Shown here: piece after piece, positions 1 through 7,904 of the stretch | Position numbering within the stretch: position 1 is the stretch's first letter | Layout of the letters: each line of letters starts with the position of its first letter | NCBI RefSeq assembly: GCF_008807075.1 | Contig: NZ_CP035632.1 | Coordinates: 496,001-560,000 of the forward strand | Source of the DNA: Synechococcus sp. RSCCF101 | Lineage (GTDB): Bacteria > Cyanobacteriota > Cyanobacteriia > PCC-6307 > Cyanobiaceae | Direction: 5' to 3' | DNA: 64,000 nt | Translations under genes and position numbers: made by a program | Notes under the pieces: generated by a model | Seen by the model: only the letters and a program-made list of their open reading frames with translations | Told to the model about the DNA's origin: nothing | The model's database searches: none

Positions 1-1540
1 GCGTCAGCAGGTCATTGAGGGCCTCTCCCAGGGAGCCGACCGGTCCGTCGGCACTGTTCAGGGCGATCCAGAGAGCCTGGCTCGAGTCCTGAACGCAGGA
101 GGTGGCCGGGGTCACCAGGGCCACCCCGCCGCCGTCACCGCTGCGGTAGCGGGCACTGATCAGCTCGGTCTGCAGAGCCAGGGCATCCAGGGCCTGGTCC
201 GGAAGCGGGACGAGCGCATCCGAGATGGGCCGCAATCCCACCCAGCCGCGCCGGAGATCTCCGGCGTAGGTCGACCGGTCCTGGCTGCCGGAGACGATGC
301 CGTTGGGGTTGTTGGCATAGATCTGGTGGTAGGTGATCTGAAAGCGCAGATCCCGACTGAGGGGATCGCGGACCACTTCTGCCTCGCCGAAGGCGAAATG
401 CCCGCTCACGGTCCAGGCCGGCGATCGTTCCCCATCGACGCCGCCGATTCCACCGAAGCTGTGCATCAGCAGGCCCCGGTCGCCCTCTTTCCAGTCGGGT
501 CGGTGGCCTGGATGCAGCTCCGTGCTGTCGGCCCGACCCCGCTGGCGGCGTCGGGGATCCCAGTTGTCGCGGTGGATGTAACGCAGCGCAGCGCCCTTCC
601 CCTCGATCGTCCGGCCGGCCTCCACCAGTGTCACAGCGCGGGGGTCGATCGCCTGCACGGTGAAGATCCCATCGGCGGCTGGTGCCCCGTTGATCCACCA
701 GCCCTCCCGGTTCAGCGGTGAGGCGGCCAGGCCCAGGGGATCGATCACCCGTCGCCCGAAGCGATCGCGCGGCAACTGCGGAATCCGGATGGTCTCCTCG
801 GGTCCGCTGAAGTCGCCGCTGCCTGCCTCGAAGTGCCGGACCCGGAACAGGTCGCCATCGCCCGCGGCCGGCAGGGGCTCGAGCACCTGCACCAGCCCCT
901 CCCATCGGCCGGTGATCTGCACCGGCGGAAGCGCGATTGAAAGGCCTTCAGCGGTGACGCTCACCCCCTCGAGGGCCACAGTCACATCGTCGTCGGGGCG
1001 GGCTCCGGCCAGCGACTGCAGCGGGCCGATGGCGCTCCGGCCATTGAGCCGATCGGGGACCACGTTGTGGTCCTCCCGGGCCTGCCGTGCGCTCTCGCCG
1101 AAGCGGATGTCGGTGGTGACGGCCCGCACCAGGCGGTCCAGCTCGGGTTGGTCCGCCCAGCCCAACCTGAGTGTCTGTCCCACCAGCTCCCGGTGGGGTT
1201 CCGGTGCCTGCTCCAGCTCAATCCAGACCCAGTCACCGCCATCGCCGGCGGAAGGCAGGATCAGTCGCCCCATCCAGGCTGCGTGCGGCCGGTAGAGACC
1301 GTCCGCAGGCTCGAGGTCGATCGGATAAGCCTCCGGCCTGCTCCAGGGAGAGCGACGGATGAGGGCGTCGCTGCTGCTGGCGAGCGGAGCCTGCGGCGTG
1401 CCCTGCGTCTGCGTTGAGGGCTCGCCCCTGGCCGGCGGCAGGGTGGTGATGGATGGGACCAGCCCGGCGGGCGCTGCGGCGAGAAGCAGTCCCAGCAACG
1501 CCAGCAGAACGGCGCGGGCGGATCGGCGGATCGGGTTCAC
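1..1540 (-). CDS. Large secreted/membrane protein, N-terminal part (possible CAAX/Abi-protease family protein)
   Basis: An open frame runs from a GTG at 1540 to the left window edge (about 513 codons), so the C-terminus is missing. The first ~25 residues (MNPIRRSARAVLLALLGLLL) form a signal or anchor segment. The rest is a soluble domain with motifs such as YHQIYANNPNGIVSG and VTPATSCVQDSSQALWIAL. I recall these from a cyanobacterial family annotated as predicted Abi (CAAX) proteases, whose membrane protease domain would lie outside the window; this recognition is from memory. The GTG overlaps the stop of the methyltransferase gene (GTGA), so the two are probably translationally coupled. Confidence 0.7.
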   Translation of the reverse strand, partial: MNPIRRSARAVLLALLGLLLAAAPAGLVPSITTLPPARGEPSTQTQGTPQAPLASSSDALIRRSPWSRPEAYPIDLEPADGLYRPHAAWMGRLILPSAGDGGDWVWIELEQAPEPHRELVGQTLRLGWADQPELDRLVRAVTTDIRFGESARQAREDHNVVPDRLNGRSAIGPLQSLAGARPDDDVTVALEGVSVTAEGLSIALPPVQITGRWEGLVQVLEPLPAAGDGDLFRVRHFEAGSGDFSGPEETIRIPQLPRDRFGRRVIDPLGLAASPLNREGWWINGAPAADGIFTVQAIDPRAVTLVEAGRTIEGKGAALRYIHRDNWDPRRRQRGRADSTELHPGHRPDWKEGDRGLLMHSFGGIGGVDGERSPAWTVSGHFAFGEAEVVRDPLSRDLRFQITYHQIYANNPNGIVSGSQDRSTYAGDLRRGWVGLRPISDALVPLPDQALDALALQTELISARYRSGDGGGVALVTPATSCVQDSSQALWIALNSADGPVGSLGEALNDLLT

Positions 1541-2229
1541 TGAGGCCTCTCGGCGATCACCGCGAAGAAGGGATCGCCCTTGCCGCCGATCCAGCCGAGC
1601 GGTCCGGGAGCGCGGGTGTCCTCCGCCAGCAGCTGTGGGCGGGGCCAGCCCTGGGCCATCAGGACGCTGCTGATGGTGAGCAGGTGGTCCCTGTCGCCGC
1701 CATCGGTCCACACCTGCGGTGCCTTGGTGAAGAACATGCGGTTGCTGAAGGCCACGATCAGCTGGCCGTGGGGTCGCACCACCCGCAGCAGTTCCGCGGC
1801 CACGGCCTCAGGTTGCTGCAGGTACTGCCAGCCGGCAACGATCAGCGCTGCATCGACGCTGCCATCGTCCAGCGGCAGGGTCTGATCCCGGTTGAGGTTC
1901 TGCACCCAGCGCTGGTCGAGCCGGGGGTTGGCGGCCAGCTCCTGCTCGTTGAGGCCATGGCCGATCACCCGGTCGTAGCGAATGTCGTCGGGCAGGTGGC
2001 TCACCCAGCTGCTCATCAGATCGAGCACGGTGGCGCAGGGTGGCAGCCGCTCCCTGTAGAGCTCGGTCAGCCGCTGGCGGAAGCCTCCGTCCAGGTGCTG
2101 CACGAAGCGGGGTTCGGCGTAGAAGAGGCTGTCATCGCTGTCGTCGAGCTTGCGGCGCTGGGCGTCGCTGAGCACGGTCACCACCATGGCGCTCGGAACG
2201 GTGGCCTCCATCCTGGTGGCCGGCGGCAT
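1537..2229 (-). CDS. Class I SAM-dependent methyltransferase
   Basis: The product is 230 aa from the ATG at 2229; an internal ATG at 2187 (MVVTVLSDAQRRKLDD) is an alternative and arguably better start. A Rossmann methyltransferase core is visible: motif I-like VLDLMSSWVSHLP, an acidic strand end at VIGHGLNEQEL, then LPLDDGSVDAALIVAGWQYL followed by ELLRVVRPHGQLIVAFSNRMF. The substrate is unknown. It is divergent from the FAD monooxygenase at 2268 with a 38-bp gap and overlaps the downstream gene by GTGA. Family assignment is firm; specific function is not. Confidence 0.85.
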   Translation of the reverse strand: MPPATRMEATVPSAMVVTVLSDAQRRKLDDSDDSLFYAEPRFVQHLDGGFRQRLTELYRERLPPCATVLDLMSSWVSHLPDDIRYDRVIGHGLNEQELAANPRLDQRWVQNLNRDQTLPLDDGSVDAALIVAGWQYLQQPEAVAAELLRVVRPHGQLIVAFSNRMFFTKAPQVWTDGGDRDHLLTISSVLMAQGWPRPQLLAEDTRAPGPLGWIGGKGDPFFAVIAERPQ

Positions 2230-2267
2230 GGTCTGAGTACGGTCGAGCCGCGCCGTTCCGCAGGCCC

Positions 2268-3380
2268 ATGGCTCTTCGCATCGCCATCGCCGGAGCCGGC
2301 AGCTCCGGTCTCCTGCTGGCGCTGATGCTGCAACGGGCCGGTCACGACGTGGCCCTGTTCGAGCGGGCCCCGGCTCCCCGTACCGATGGCTGCGGCATCC
2401 TGCTGGTGAGCCGGGGTCTGCAGGCCGTGGCCGAGGCGGGTGAGCCGGGGTTGCTGGATGCCCTTCTGGCCTGCGGCGCTCCGGTGCAGCGCTTCCATGT
2501 GCGCAACCTGCGCGGGGATGTGATCAACGTGGCCGATGCGGACCACGACCCGGAGCTCCCCCCCAGCCTGCTCATTCACCGCGGGGCGATTATGCGAGCG
2601 CTCCTGAGCCGCATCGATCCGGTCGGCCTGCACTGCGGCTCGGCGGTGACCGGGTGCCGGACGGTGGCGGATGGCGTGGAGGTGCAGCTGGAGGATGGCT
2701 CCACCTGGCGGGGCGACGGCCTGATCGGAGCCGACGGCCTGTTCTCCCGGGTGGCCCCAGCCGTGACGGCCGATCGCGAGTTGCATTACCTCGGCGATCG
2801 GGTCTGGCGGGGGGTGGTGGACGACCCGGAGGGCTTCTGCGGCGAAGGCGATTTCTATGTGTATGCCCGCGGGCGGGGCATCTACGCCAACTTCTTCCAC
2901 CTGGGCCATGGACCCGGCGGTGTTCTTCGCACCCACTGGGGCTTCTTCAATGAGGAGCGGCTGCCGCCCGATCGAGCCAGCCAGCGTGAGAAGCTCACGC
3001 AGCCGATCCCCGAGGAGGCGATCGCCAAGCTCAGTGCCGATGCGGCGGCCCTGATCACCTCCACACCAGCGGATCAGGTGGTGGCCAACTGGTCCTTCGA
3101 CATCGAGCCGCTGCCGTGCCTCAGCCGTGGACCCGTGGCTCTGATCGGCGATGCGGCCCATGCCATGAGCTCCTCCCAGGCGCGCGGCATGACGGCGGGC
3201 CTGGAGGATGCCGTCTGTCTGGCCCACTGCATCGGCACCGGCAGCGGAGGTCTTGCCTTCGCGTTGCACCGCTACGAGCAGGAGCGACTCCCCGTGGTGC
3301 ACCGCTACCAGCAGCGGAGCCGGGAGGTCAGCAGCAAGGTGGGGCGTCGGCGCCCGGCGGGGACGGCACCAGCCAATTAA
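2268..3380 (+). CDS. FAD-dependent aromatic-ring-type monooxygenase
   Basis: The 370-aa protein starts with a Rossmann dinucleotide-binding site (IAIAGAGSSGLLLALML, GxGxxG) and ends its FAD fold with the group A hydroxylase GD motif (ALIGDAAHAMSSSQARGMTAGLEDA region, about residues 290-315). It therefore belongs to the UbiH/PHBH-like flavoprotein monooxygenases, which hydroxylate aromatic or polyene substrates using NAD(P)H and O2. The substrate cannot be told from sequence. It is divergent from the methyltransferase and converges on the next gene, sharing the TTAA at 3377-3380 as both stop codons. Confidence 0.85.
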   Translation: MALRIAIAGAGSSGLLLALMLQRAGHDVALFERAPAPRTDGCGILLVSRGLQAVAEAGEPGLLDALLACGAPVQRFHVRNLRGDVINVADADHDPELPPSLLIHRGAIMRALLSRIDPVGLHCGSAVTGCRTVADGVEVQLEDGSTWRGDGLIGADGLFSRVAPAVTADRELHYLGDRVWRGVVDDPEGFCGEGDFYVYARGRGIYANFFHLGHGPGGVLRTHWGFFNEERLPPDRASQREKLTQPIPEEAIAKLSADAAALITSTPADQVVANWSFDIEPLPCLSRGPVALIGDAAHAMSSSQARGMTAGLEDAVCLAHCIGTGSGGLAFALHRYEQERLPVVHRYQQRSREVSSKVGRRRPAGTAPAN

Positions 3381-3913
3381 CGAAGGAGGGCCTCCTCGTC
3401 GATCATGGTCACGTGGCGGTAGATGCCGTTTTCGAACAACTGGGTGGTGCGGACCCGCTCACGCTCGCTGATCAGCGTGATGACTTCGTTGTAGTGCGTC
3501 GCCACACCGTTCAGCGTGCGATTGCCGTTGTAGAGAATCAGGCTGTCGCTCACCGCCCAGGCCACACCGGAGAATGCCCTGGCCTTTTCCCCGGCCAGTG
3601 TGTACACCTCATCGGTGAGGGGAAACACCAGCTTCCCCTCGATGAAGTGGCCGTGGTAGCTGCTGACCCGCTCCGACTCGCTTCCGATGCGAACCGTGTT
3701 CGTCTGCACGTAACGGGCCCCATCGATGCTGATTTCCACCCGCACCCTGTCGGTATCGATGCACTGCCCCTCCCGTGAGATGCGGCGGGCCGTGCCCTCC
3801 CAGCGGGCGCAGTGTCGACGAAACACCAGTGGCACCCCATGGTCATCGAGGCTGACCTCCGGGATGCCATCCAATCGATCCGGGAAGAAGTCAGCCTGGG
3901 TTGGTGACGGCAT
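3377..3913 (-). CDS. Conserved hypothetical, lipocalin-like (possibly DUF3598-type)
   Basis: This is a 178-aa soluble protein with no signal peptide. Alternating strands around RWEGTARRIS, VRVEISIDGARYVQTNTVRI and GHFIEGKLVFP give the look of a small beta-barrel binding protein. A WEG motif followed by a QTNT strand resembles cyanobacterial DUF3598/lipocalin-like proteins, but I am not certain of the family. The stop codon TAA is the complement of the neighbouring monooxygenase stop, so the two genes converge with no spacer. Function unknown. Confidence 0.6.
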   Translation of the reverse strand: MPSPTQADFFPDRLDGIPEVSLDDHGVPLVFRRHCARWEGTARRISREGQCIDTDRVRVEISIDGARYVQTNTVRIGSESERVSSYHGHFIEGKLVFPLTDEVYTLAGEKARAFSGVAWAVSDSLILYNGNRTLNGVATHYNEVITLISERERVRTTQLFENGIYRHVTMIDEEALLR

Positions 3914-3965
3914 GCCTGACCTCTGAACCTTGGCCCAGCATCATGAATCCAGGCCCAGCAGCGCC

Positions 3966-4352
3966 ATGGTCGACCCCCTGATCGAGGCGGCGCGGGCCGC
4001 AGCCCGCCGTGCCCATTGCCCCTATTCCCACTTCGCCGTTGGGGCGGCGGTGCGCTGCCGCGACGGGACGGTGCTGCCTGGCTGCAATGTGGAGAATGCG
4101 AGTTACGGGCTCTGCCTCTGCGCCGAGCGGGTGGCGCTGTCCGCCGCAGTGGCGGCTGGACGGGAACCGGTGGAGCTGGCGGTCTGCTGCGCCTCGGCTG
4201 GTGCCGACGCGCCGGCGGGATCCCGCATGCCGTGCGGGGCCTGCCGGCAGGTGATGGCCGAACTGATGCCGCCCGAGAGCCGCGTGCATGTGGATGGTGT
4301 GGGCGTGTTCCGCGTCAGCGACCTGATGCCGGAGCCGTTTCGTCTGAACTGA
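3966..4352 (+). CDS. cdd: Cytidine deaminase
   Basis: The 128-aa protein starts at the ATG giving MVDPLIEAARAA; an upstream in-frame start at 3930 would add 12 atypical residues. The zinc and catalytic motifs of the homotetrameric class are intact: CNVENASYGLCLCAERVA carries the first zinc Cys and the catalytic Glu, and MPCGACRQVM carries the other two zinc cysteines. It hydrolyses cytidine and deoxycytidine to uridine and deoxyuridine in the cytosol for pyrimidine salvage. Length fits the short family. Downstream is a long gene-free stretch. Confidence 0.95.
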   Translation: MVDPLIEAARAAARRAHCPYSHFAVGAAVRCRDGTVLPGCNVENASYGLCLCAERVALSAAVAAGREPVELAVCCASAGADAPAGSRMPCGACRQVMAELMPPESRVHVDGVGVFRVSDLMPEPFRLN

Positions 4353-4855
4353 GCCACTCCGGGCGTCGGAACACAGAAGGCGACGACATGCCCCATCGGC
4401 CTGCTGATCGGGGCGGCCTGATCATCCATCAACAGGCCCATTCATGACCGAAGCCCGGAGCAAACGCCCCGGGCCCTGGAATCATCCACCGCTCAAAGGT
4501 GGCTGCGTCGATCTGTGAAAGGATCGATCAAAACTGTTCAGTTTTCAGAGGGGTCGGAGCTGCTGGCGCTGGCCCTGGGGCCAGGTAACCAGTGGGGACT
4601 CCCGTTGGGTCCGGGGCACCTGGGACGGTGCAATGGACGGCGACTGAGCAACACGCCAGGGAGGCCAGGAATCGGTTGAGAGTGTTGGAGCAGGGTCCGA
4701 AACGTCAGCTCACTCCTGACATCTGCTGCGGCGGGGTGTCATCCATGTGCTGGCGCCTCCTGAATCCCGTTGCCAACACTTTCACCCCGATCTGTGCAGG
4801 GAAGCAAGGGGGTCTGACCAGGCCGACATGGCTCTTCACTCAGCGTGATTCTTGT
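4353..4855. other. Gene-free interval with hairpins and a short repeat
   Basis: No convincing gene is seen in these ~500 bases; the open frames present are short and lack family features. It holds two small GC hairpins (4453-4474, GCCCGG...CCGGGC; 4486-4502, CCACC...GGTGG), the A/T-rich inverted repeat AAAACTG-TT-CAGTTTT (4530-4545), and a copy of CAAGGGGGTCTGA (4805-4817) that recurs at 15761. It also contains the distant inverted pair AGTGTTGG and CCAACACT, about 80 bases apart. It could encode a small RNA or be the remnant of a mobile element; neither is shown. Confidence 0.5.
4530..4545. promoter_or_regulatory. Perfect inverted repeat, operator or weak terminator
   Basis: AAAACTGTTCAGTTTT is a perfect dyad of 7-bp arms around TT in an otherwise GC-rich setting. 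It ends in a run of four T, so it might act as a weak terminator after cdd or as a protein-binding site. Confidence 0.35.
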
Positions 4856-5587
4856 TCACCACAACACGTTGAAGAGATTCTCCAGTAGCTGCCGTCGTGC
4901 TCCCCCGGTGGCTGCGCCGTGTCGCTCCTGCTGGCTGCGCAGCAGCATGGCGGCGCCATCGCCGAGGGCGCTGCGGATGAAGGCGCCGTCCTCCTCGATC
5001 CACTGCTCCACTCCCTCCCGCTCCACCTCCACATGGAACTGGAGGCCGCAGGCTGTCTCCCCGATCCGGAACAGCTGCTCCAGGCAGCGCTCGCTGCGGG
5101 CGAGCAGGCGGGCGCTCGCCGGCAGCAGGATGCGGTCTCCGTGCCAGTGCAGCACATCCAGCCGCTTCGGCAGCCCCGCCAGCATCGGATCGGTGCGTTC
5201 CTCCGCCATCAGCTCGATCGCTCCCCAGCCCACCTCCGGCTGGGGCCTGGGCGGACGCCCTCCCAGCAGCGGCTCCACGTTGCCGCCGGCGGCGTGGGCG
5301 AGAAGCTGTGCCCCCAGGCACACCCCGATCACGGGTGTGCCCTTCTCCAGCGAGTGGCGGATCAGGTCGGACTCGGCTTTCAGCCAGGGGTAGGCCGGGT
5401 TCTCCAGATCGCCCACACCCATGGGTCCTCCCAGCACGAGCAGGCCGTCTCCGCCCCCCGGCTCCGGCAGTGGATCACCACGATCCAGTCGCCGGACCTC
5501 CACCTCAAGGCGGTGGGCCTTCGCCATGGACGCGAAGAGCCCGGGGCCCTCCCGCGCCAGGTGCTGCAGGACCCATAACCGTGCCAT
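4856..5587 (-). CDS. Class I glutamine amidotransferase (GMP synthase-like GATase1)
   Basis: The 243-aa protein begins MARLWVLQHLAREGPG; upstream in-frame sequence lacks family character, so the ATG at 5587 is chosen. It is a stand-alone class I glutamine amidotransferase: nucleophile Cys in GVCLGAQLLAHAAGG, partner His in LQFHVEVE, and the GGPMGVGD oxyanion loop. Free-standing members of this COG0518 group transfer ammonia from glutamine or act as peptidases; the target is unknown. The start faces the yjbQ start with a 100-bp gap. Confidence 0.88.
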   Translation of the reverse strand: MARLWVLQHLAREGPGLFASMAKAHRLEVEVRRLDRGDPLPEPGGGDGLLVLGGPMGVGDLENPAYPWLKAESDLIRHSLEKGTPVIGVCLGAQLLAHAAGGNVEPLLGGRPPRPQPEVGWGAIELMAEERTDPMLAGLPKRLDVLHWHGDRILLPASARLLARSERCLEQLFRIGETACGLQFHVEVEREGVEQWIEEDGAFIRSALGDGAAMLLRSQQERHGAATGGARRQLLENLFNVLW

Positions 5588-5687
5588 GACGCCACTTCGA
5601 TCCAGCCGCCCCACTCTGACGGTCTCTGCGGCTGTTGCAGCGCTTCCGCCCGCAGCGAAAGTGGGGTGAGTGCCGGAGCGTTCCGCC

Positions 5688-6155
5688 ATGCCGAGCCTGC
5701 GCCTCAGCATCGATACATCCGGTCCCGTCTCCTGCCACCCCGTCACCGACCGGTTGCGCCGGTTCGTGGCCGACAGTGGCATCCGCGACGGCCTGCTGGT
5801 GGCCTGCGGTCTGCACACCACCATGGCTCTGGTGGTGAACGAGATGGAACCGCGCCTGCTGATGGACCTGGAGCAGTGGCTGGCGCGGCTGGCCCCGGCG
5901 GCAGAGCCCTGGAAGCACAACGATCTCGAGCTGCGACCCGACATCCCTGCCGATGAACCCTGCAACGCCCACGCCCATCTCCAGGCCCTGTTGCTGGGAA
6001 ACCAGGTGCACCTGCCCCTGATCGAGGGTGAGCTGGCTCTGGGCACCTACCAGGACGTGATCCTGGTGGAGCTCGATGGGCCCCGCCGCCGCCAGGTGGT
6101 GGTGCAGCTGCAACCGGAGAGTCATGAGCCGCAGGAACCGATCTCCTGGGGCTGA
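5688..6155 (+). CDS. YjbQ/UPF0047 family protein
   Basis: The 155-aa protein starts at MPSLRLSIDTS (5688); an upstream in-frame start would add six residues. The family signature is present: GLLVACGLHTTMALVVNE in the middle and NAHAHLQALLLGNQVHLPL, with clustered histidines that form a metal-like site. E. coli YjbQ has low thiamine-phosphate synthase activity, but the physiological role of the family is not settled. The stop overlaps the next gene start (TGATG), indicating a two-gene operon with the hydrolase. Confidence 0.9.
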   Translation: MPSLRLSIDTSGPVSCHPVTDRLRRFVADSGIRDGLLVACGLHTTMALVVNEMEPRLLMDLEQWLARLAPAAEPWKHNDLELRPDIPADEPCNAHAHLQALLLGNQVHLPLIEGELALGTYQDVILVELDGPRRRQVVVQLQPESHEPQEPISWG

Positions 6156-6976
6156 TGGGGGTGACGACGGCGGATCCGGGACCCATCTCCCTGCCGGCAC
6201 ATCCCGATGGCTGGCTCGGCCCGGATGGTCGGGTGCCTTGGCGTGACGCTCCCCTCACCGTGCTGCTGCTGCATGGCTTCACCGGTTCCCCCTCCAGCCT
6301 GAGGCCGGTGGCCGACCAGTTGCATGCGCGGGGTTATGGGGTGGAAGCGCCGTTGCTGGCGGGCCACGGCACCCGCCTGGAGGATCTGATGCCGGTGCGG
6401 CGCTCCGACTGGACGGCCCAGGTGGCGCAGTGGTGCGAACAGCTCGGCAAGCGGGGGCCGCTGGTGCTGGGTGGGCTGTCGCTCGGGGCATTGCTGGCCC
6501 TGCAGGAGGGGTTGCGCCAGGGAGGCCCCTCCGGTCGTTTGCGCGGCCTGCTGTTGTTCGCTCCGCCGATCGGGGTGCGCGATCCACGCCGTTTCCTGGC
6601 CCCGCTGCTGGTGCGGCTGGTGACCACCCTGCCCAAGCAGACCGACTGGTTCGCCGATCCCGACGCCGCTGCCGGCATGTGGTCCTACGACCGCTTTCCC
6701 GCGGCCTGCAGCATGGAGTTGCTGCGCCTGATGGGTGAGGTGCGCCGGCAGTGTCGCGCCCTGGCACGGCCGGTGCTGCCCCTGCCGACGCTGCTCGTGG
6801 GCAGCCGCCGCGATCCGGTGGTGAGCGCCACCGGGTTGGAATGGCTGGCCCAGCGGCTCGATCCGACCATCAGCCGGCTGCACTGGCTGGACCGCAGCGG
6901 CCACGTGCTCACCCTCGATCTTCAGTGGCCCGAGCTAGCCGACCTCAGCCTGGCGGCGCTGGCGTCATGGTCGTGA
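6155..6976 (+). CDS. Alpha/beta hydrolase (carboxylesterase-like)
   Basis: This 273-aa cytosolic alpha/beta hydrolase has an oxyanion-hole motif LLLHGFTGSPSSL, nucleophile elbow GGLSLGALLAL (G-x-S-x-G), and a C-terminal DRSGHVLTLD segment supplying the catalytic His. A candidate acid is in VGSRRDPVV. It resembles bacterial carboxylesterase/monoacylglycerol-lipase proteins of the EST30 type. The start codon overlaps the yjbQ stop by one base. The substrate is unknown. Confidence 0.85.
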   Translation: MGVTTADPGPISLPAHPDGWLGPDGRVPWRDAPLTVLLLHGFTGSPSSLRPVADQLHARGYGVEAPLLAGHGTRLEDLMPVRRSDWTAQVAQWCEQLGKRGPLVLGGLSLGALLALQEGLRQGGPSGRLRGLLLFAPPIGVRDPRRFLAPLLVRLVTTLPKQTDWFADPDAAAGMWSYDRFPAACSMELLRLMGEVRRQCRALARPVLPLPTLLVGSRRDPVVSATGLEWLAQRLDPTISRLHWLDRSGHVLTLDLQWPELADLSLAALASWS

Positions 6977-6992
6977 CGGCTGGGAGGGCCAT

Positions 6993-7904
6993 TCAGTCCC
7001 AGCGAACCGGATCACTGCCGCTCGGCAGCCCACCCGGCAGGAGCGGATGGTCCAGCAGATCGGCGGTGACCGTGTCGCAGATGGTGTTCAGCGGCAGCGA
7101 GAAGCTGCTGCCGTCGCGGTCGAAGGGGCCCTCCACGTACGACCCGATGCGCTCGGCCACCAGGAAGCCCAGACAGAGCACCCCCCCGATCAGCTGGGAG
7201 GCGCCCCGGTGAAACTCGAGCAGCAGCTCGAGTCCGTAGACCCAGGTGATCAGCCGCACGAAGACATCATAGCTGGCAGGAATCGGGGTGTTGCGGATGC
7301 GCTGCAGACCGCCGATGGCCTCCAGGCTGGCATTGGCCACTCCAACCAGCTGCTGGCGCCCGAAGGCATCAATCCAGCCGTCGTCGTGAAGCTCGCCGAT
7401 GGCCTCAGCCCGGAGACGGCAGAGCTGCTGCAGGGACAGGCTGCGCTTCAGCAGCAACGCATCCAGGTGCTGGTCCACGGCCTGCCGCAACTCGGGGCGC
7501 CAGAAATTGCGCAACTCGAAGTTCAGCAACCAGACCTGGATCACCTGCAGTTGCAGCAGTTGGCGGAGCCTCGGGCCATCGCGCCTGTTGCGGGGGATGT
7601 GGGCTGTGAGTGTGTCGCGCCACTGACGGCTGCTGTTCACCATGGCGCCCCAGAGCTGACGTGCTTCCCACCAGCGACCGATGGCCTGCGTATTGCGGAA
7701 AGCGATGAAGATCGAGACGGCGATGCCCAGGACCGACAGTCCGGTGCCGGTGAGGTACAGGCTCTGCAGGGTCGATCCGCTCACGGCGACCGCCCCGTAG
7801 AGCAGCGCGAAGAGCAACAGGTCCAGGCGCATGCGCCAGAGCAGCTGCCAGAGCACCAGGGCGTAATCGCGACGGCCGGTGCGGGGTGGATCCGCTCGGG
7901 TCAT
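6993..7904 (-). CDS. Bestrophin-like (UPF0187) membrane channel
   Basis: This 303-aa membrane protein has N-terminal hydrophobic segments, the bestrophin/YneE signature (FIAFRNTQAIGRWWEARQLW) around residues 70-90, and the typical PIPASYDVFVRLITWVYG region near 210. Family members are pentameric anion channels. In green algae, thylakoid bestrophins are implicated in bicarbonate supply, but no such role is shown for this protein. Its ATG overlaps the stop of the upstream P450 gene (ATGA at 7901-7904), so it is the second gene of that operon. Confidence 0.9.
   Translation of the reverse strand: MTRADPPRTGRRDYALVLWQLLWRMRLDLLLFALLYGAVAVSGSTLQSLYLTGTGLSVLGIAVSIFIAFRNTQAIGRWWEARQLWGAMVNSSRQWRDTLTAHIPRNRRDGPRLRQLLQLQVIQVWLLNFELRNFWRPELRQAVDQHLDALLLKRSLSLQQLCRLRAEAIGELHDDGWIDAFGRQQLVGVANASLEAIGGLQRIRNTPIPASYDVFVRLITWVYGLELLLEFHRGASQLIGGVLCLGFLVAERIGSYVEGPFDRDGSSFSLPLNTICDTVTADLLDHPLLPGGLPSGSDPVRWD

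Noticed and set aside
4712-4722. ACTCCTGACAT, resembling the Yfr1 small-RNA core ACTCCTCACAC
   Set aside because: Two mismatches in the invariant core and no flanking Yfr1 stem could be drawn.
4592-4888. 98-codon open frame after cdd
   Set aside because: Composition unlike a protein, overlaps the 3' end of the amidotransferase gene, and includes the extragenic repeat.
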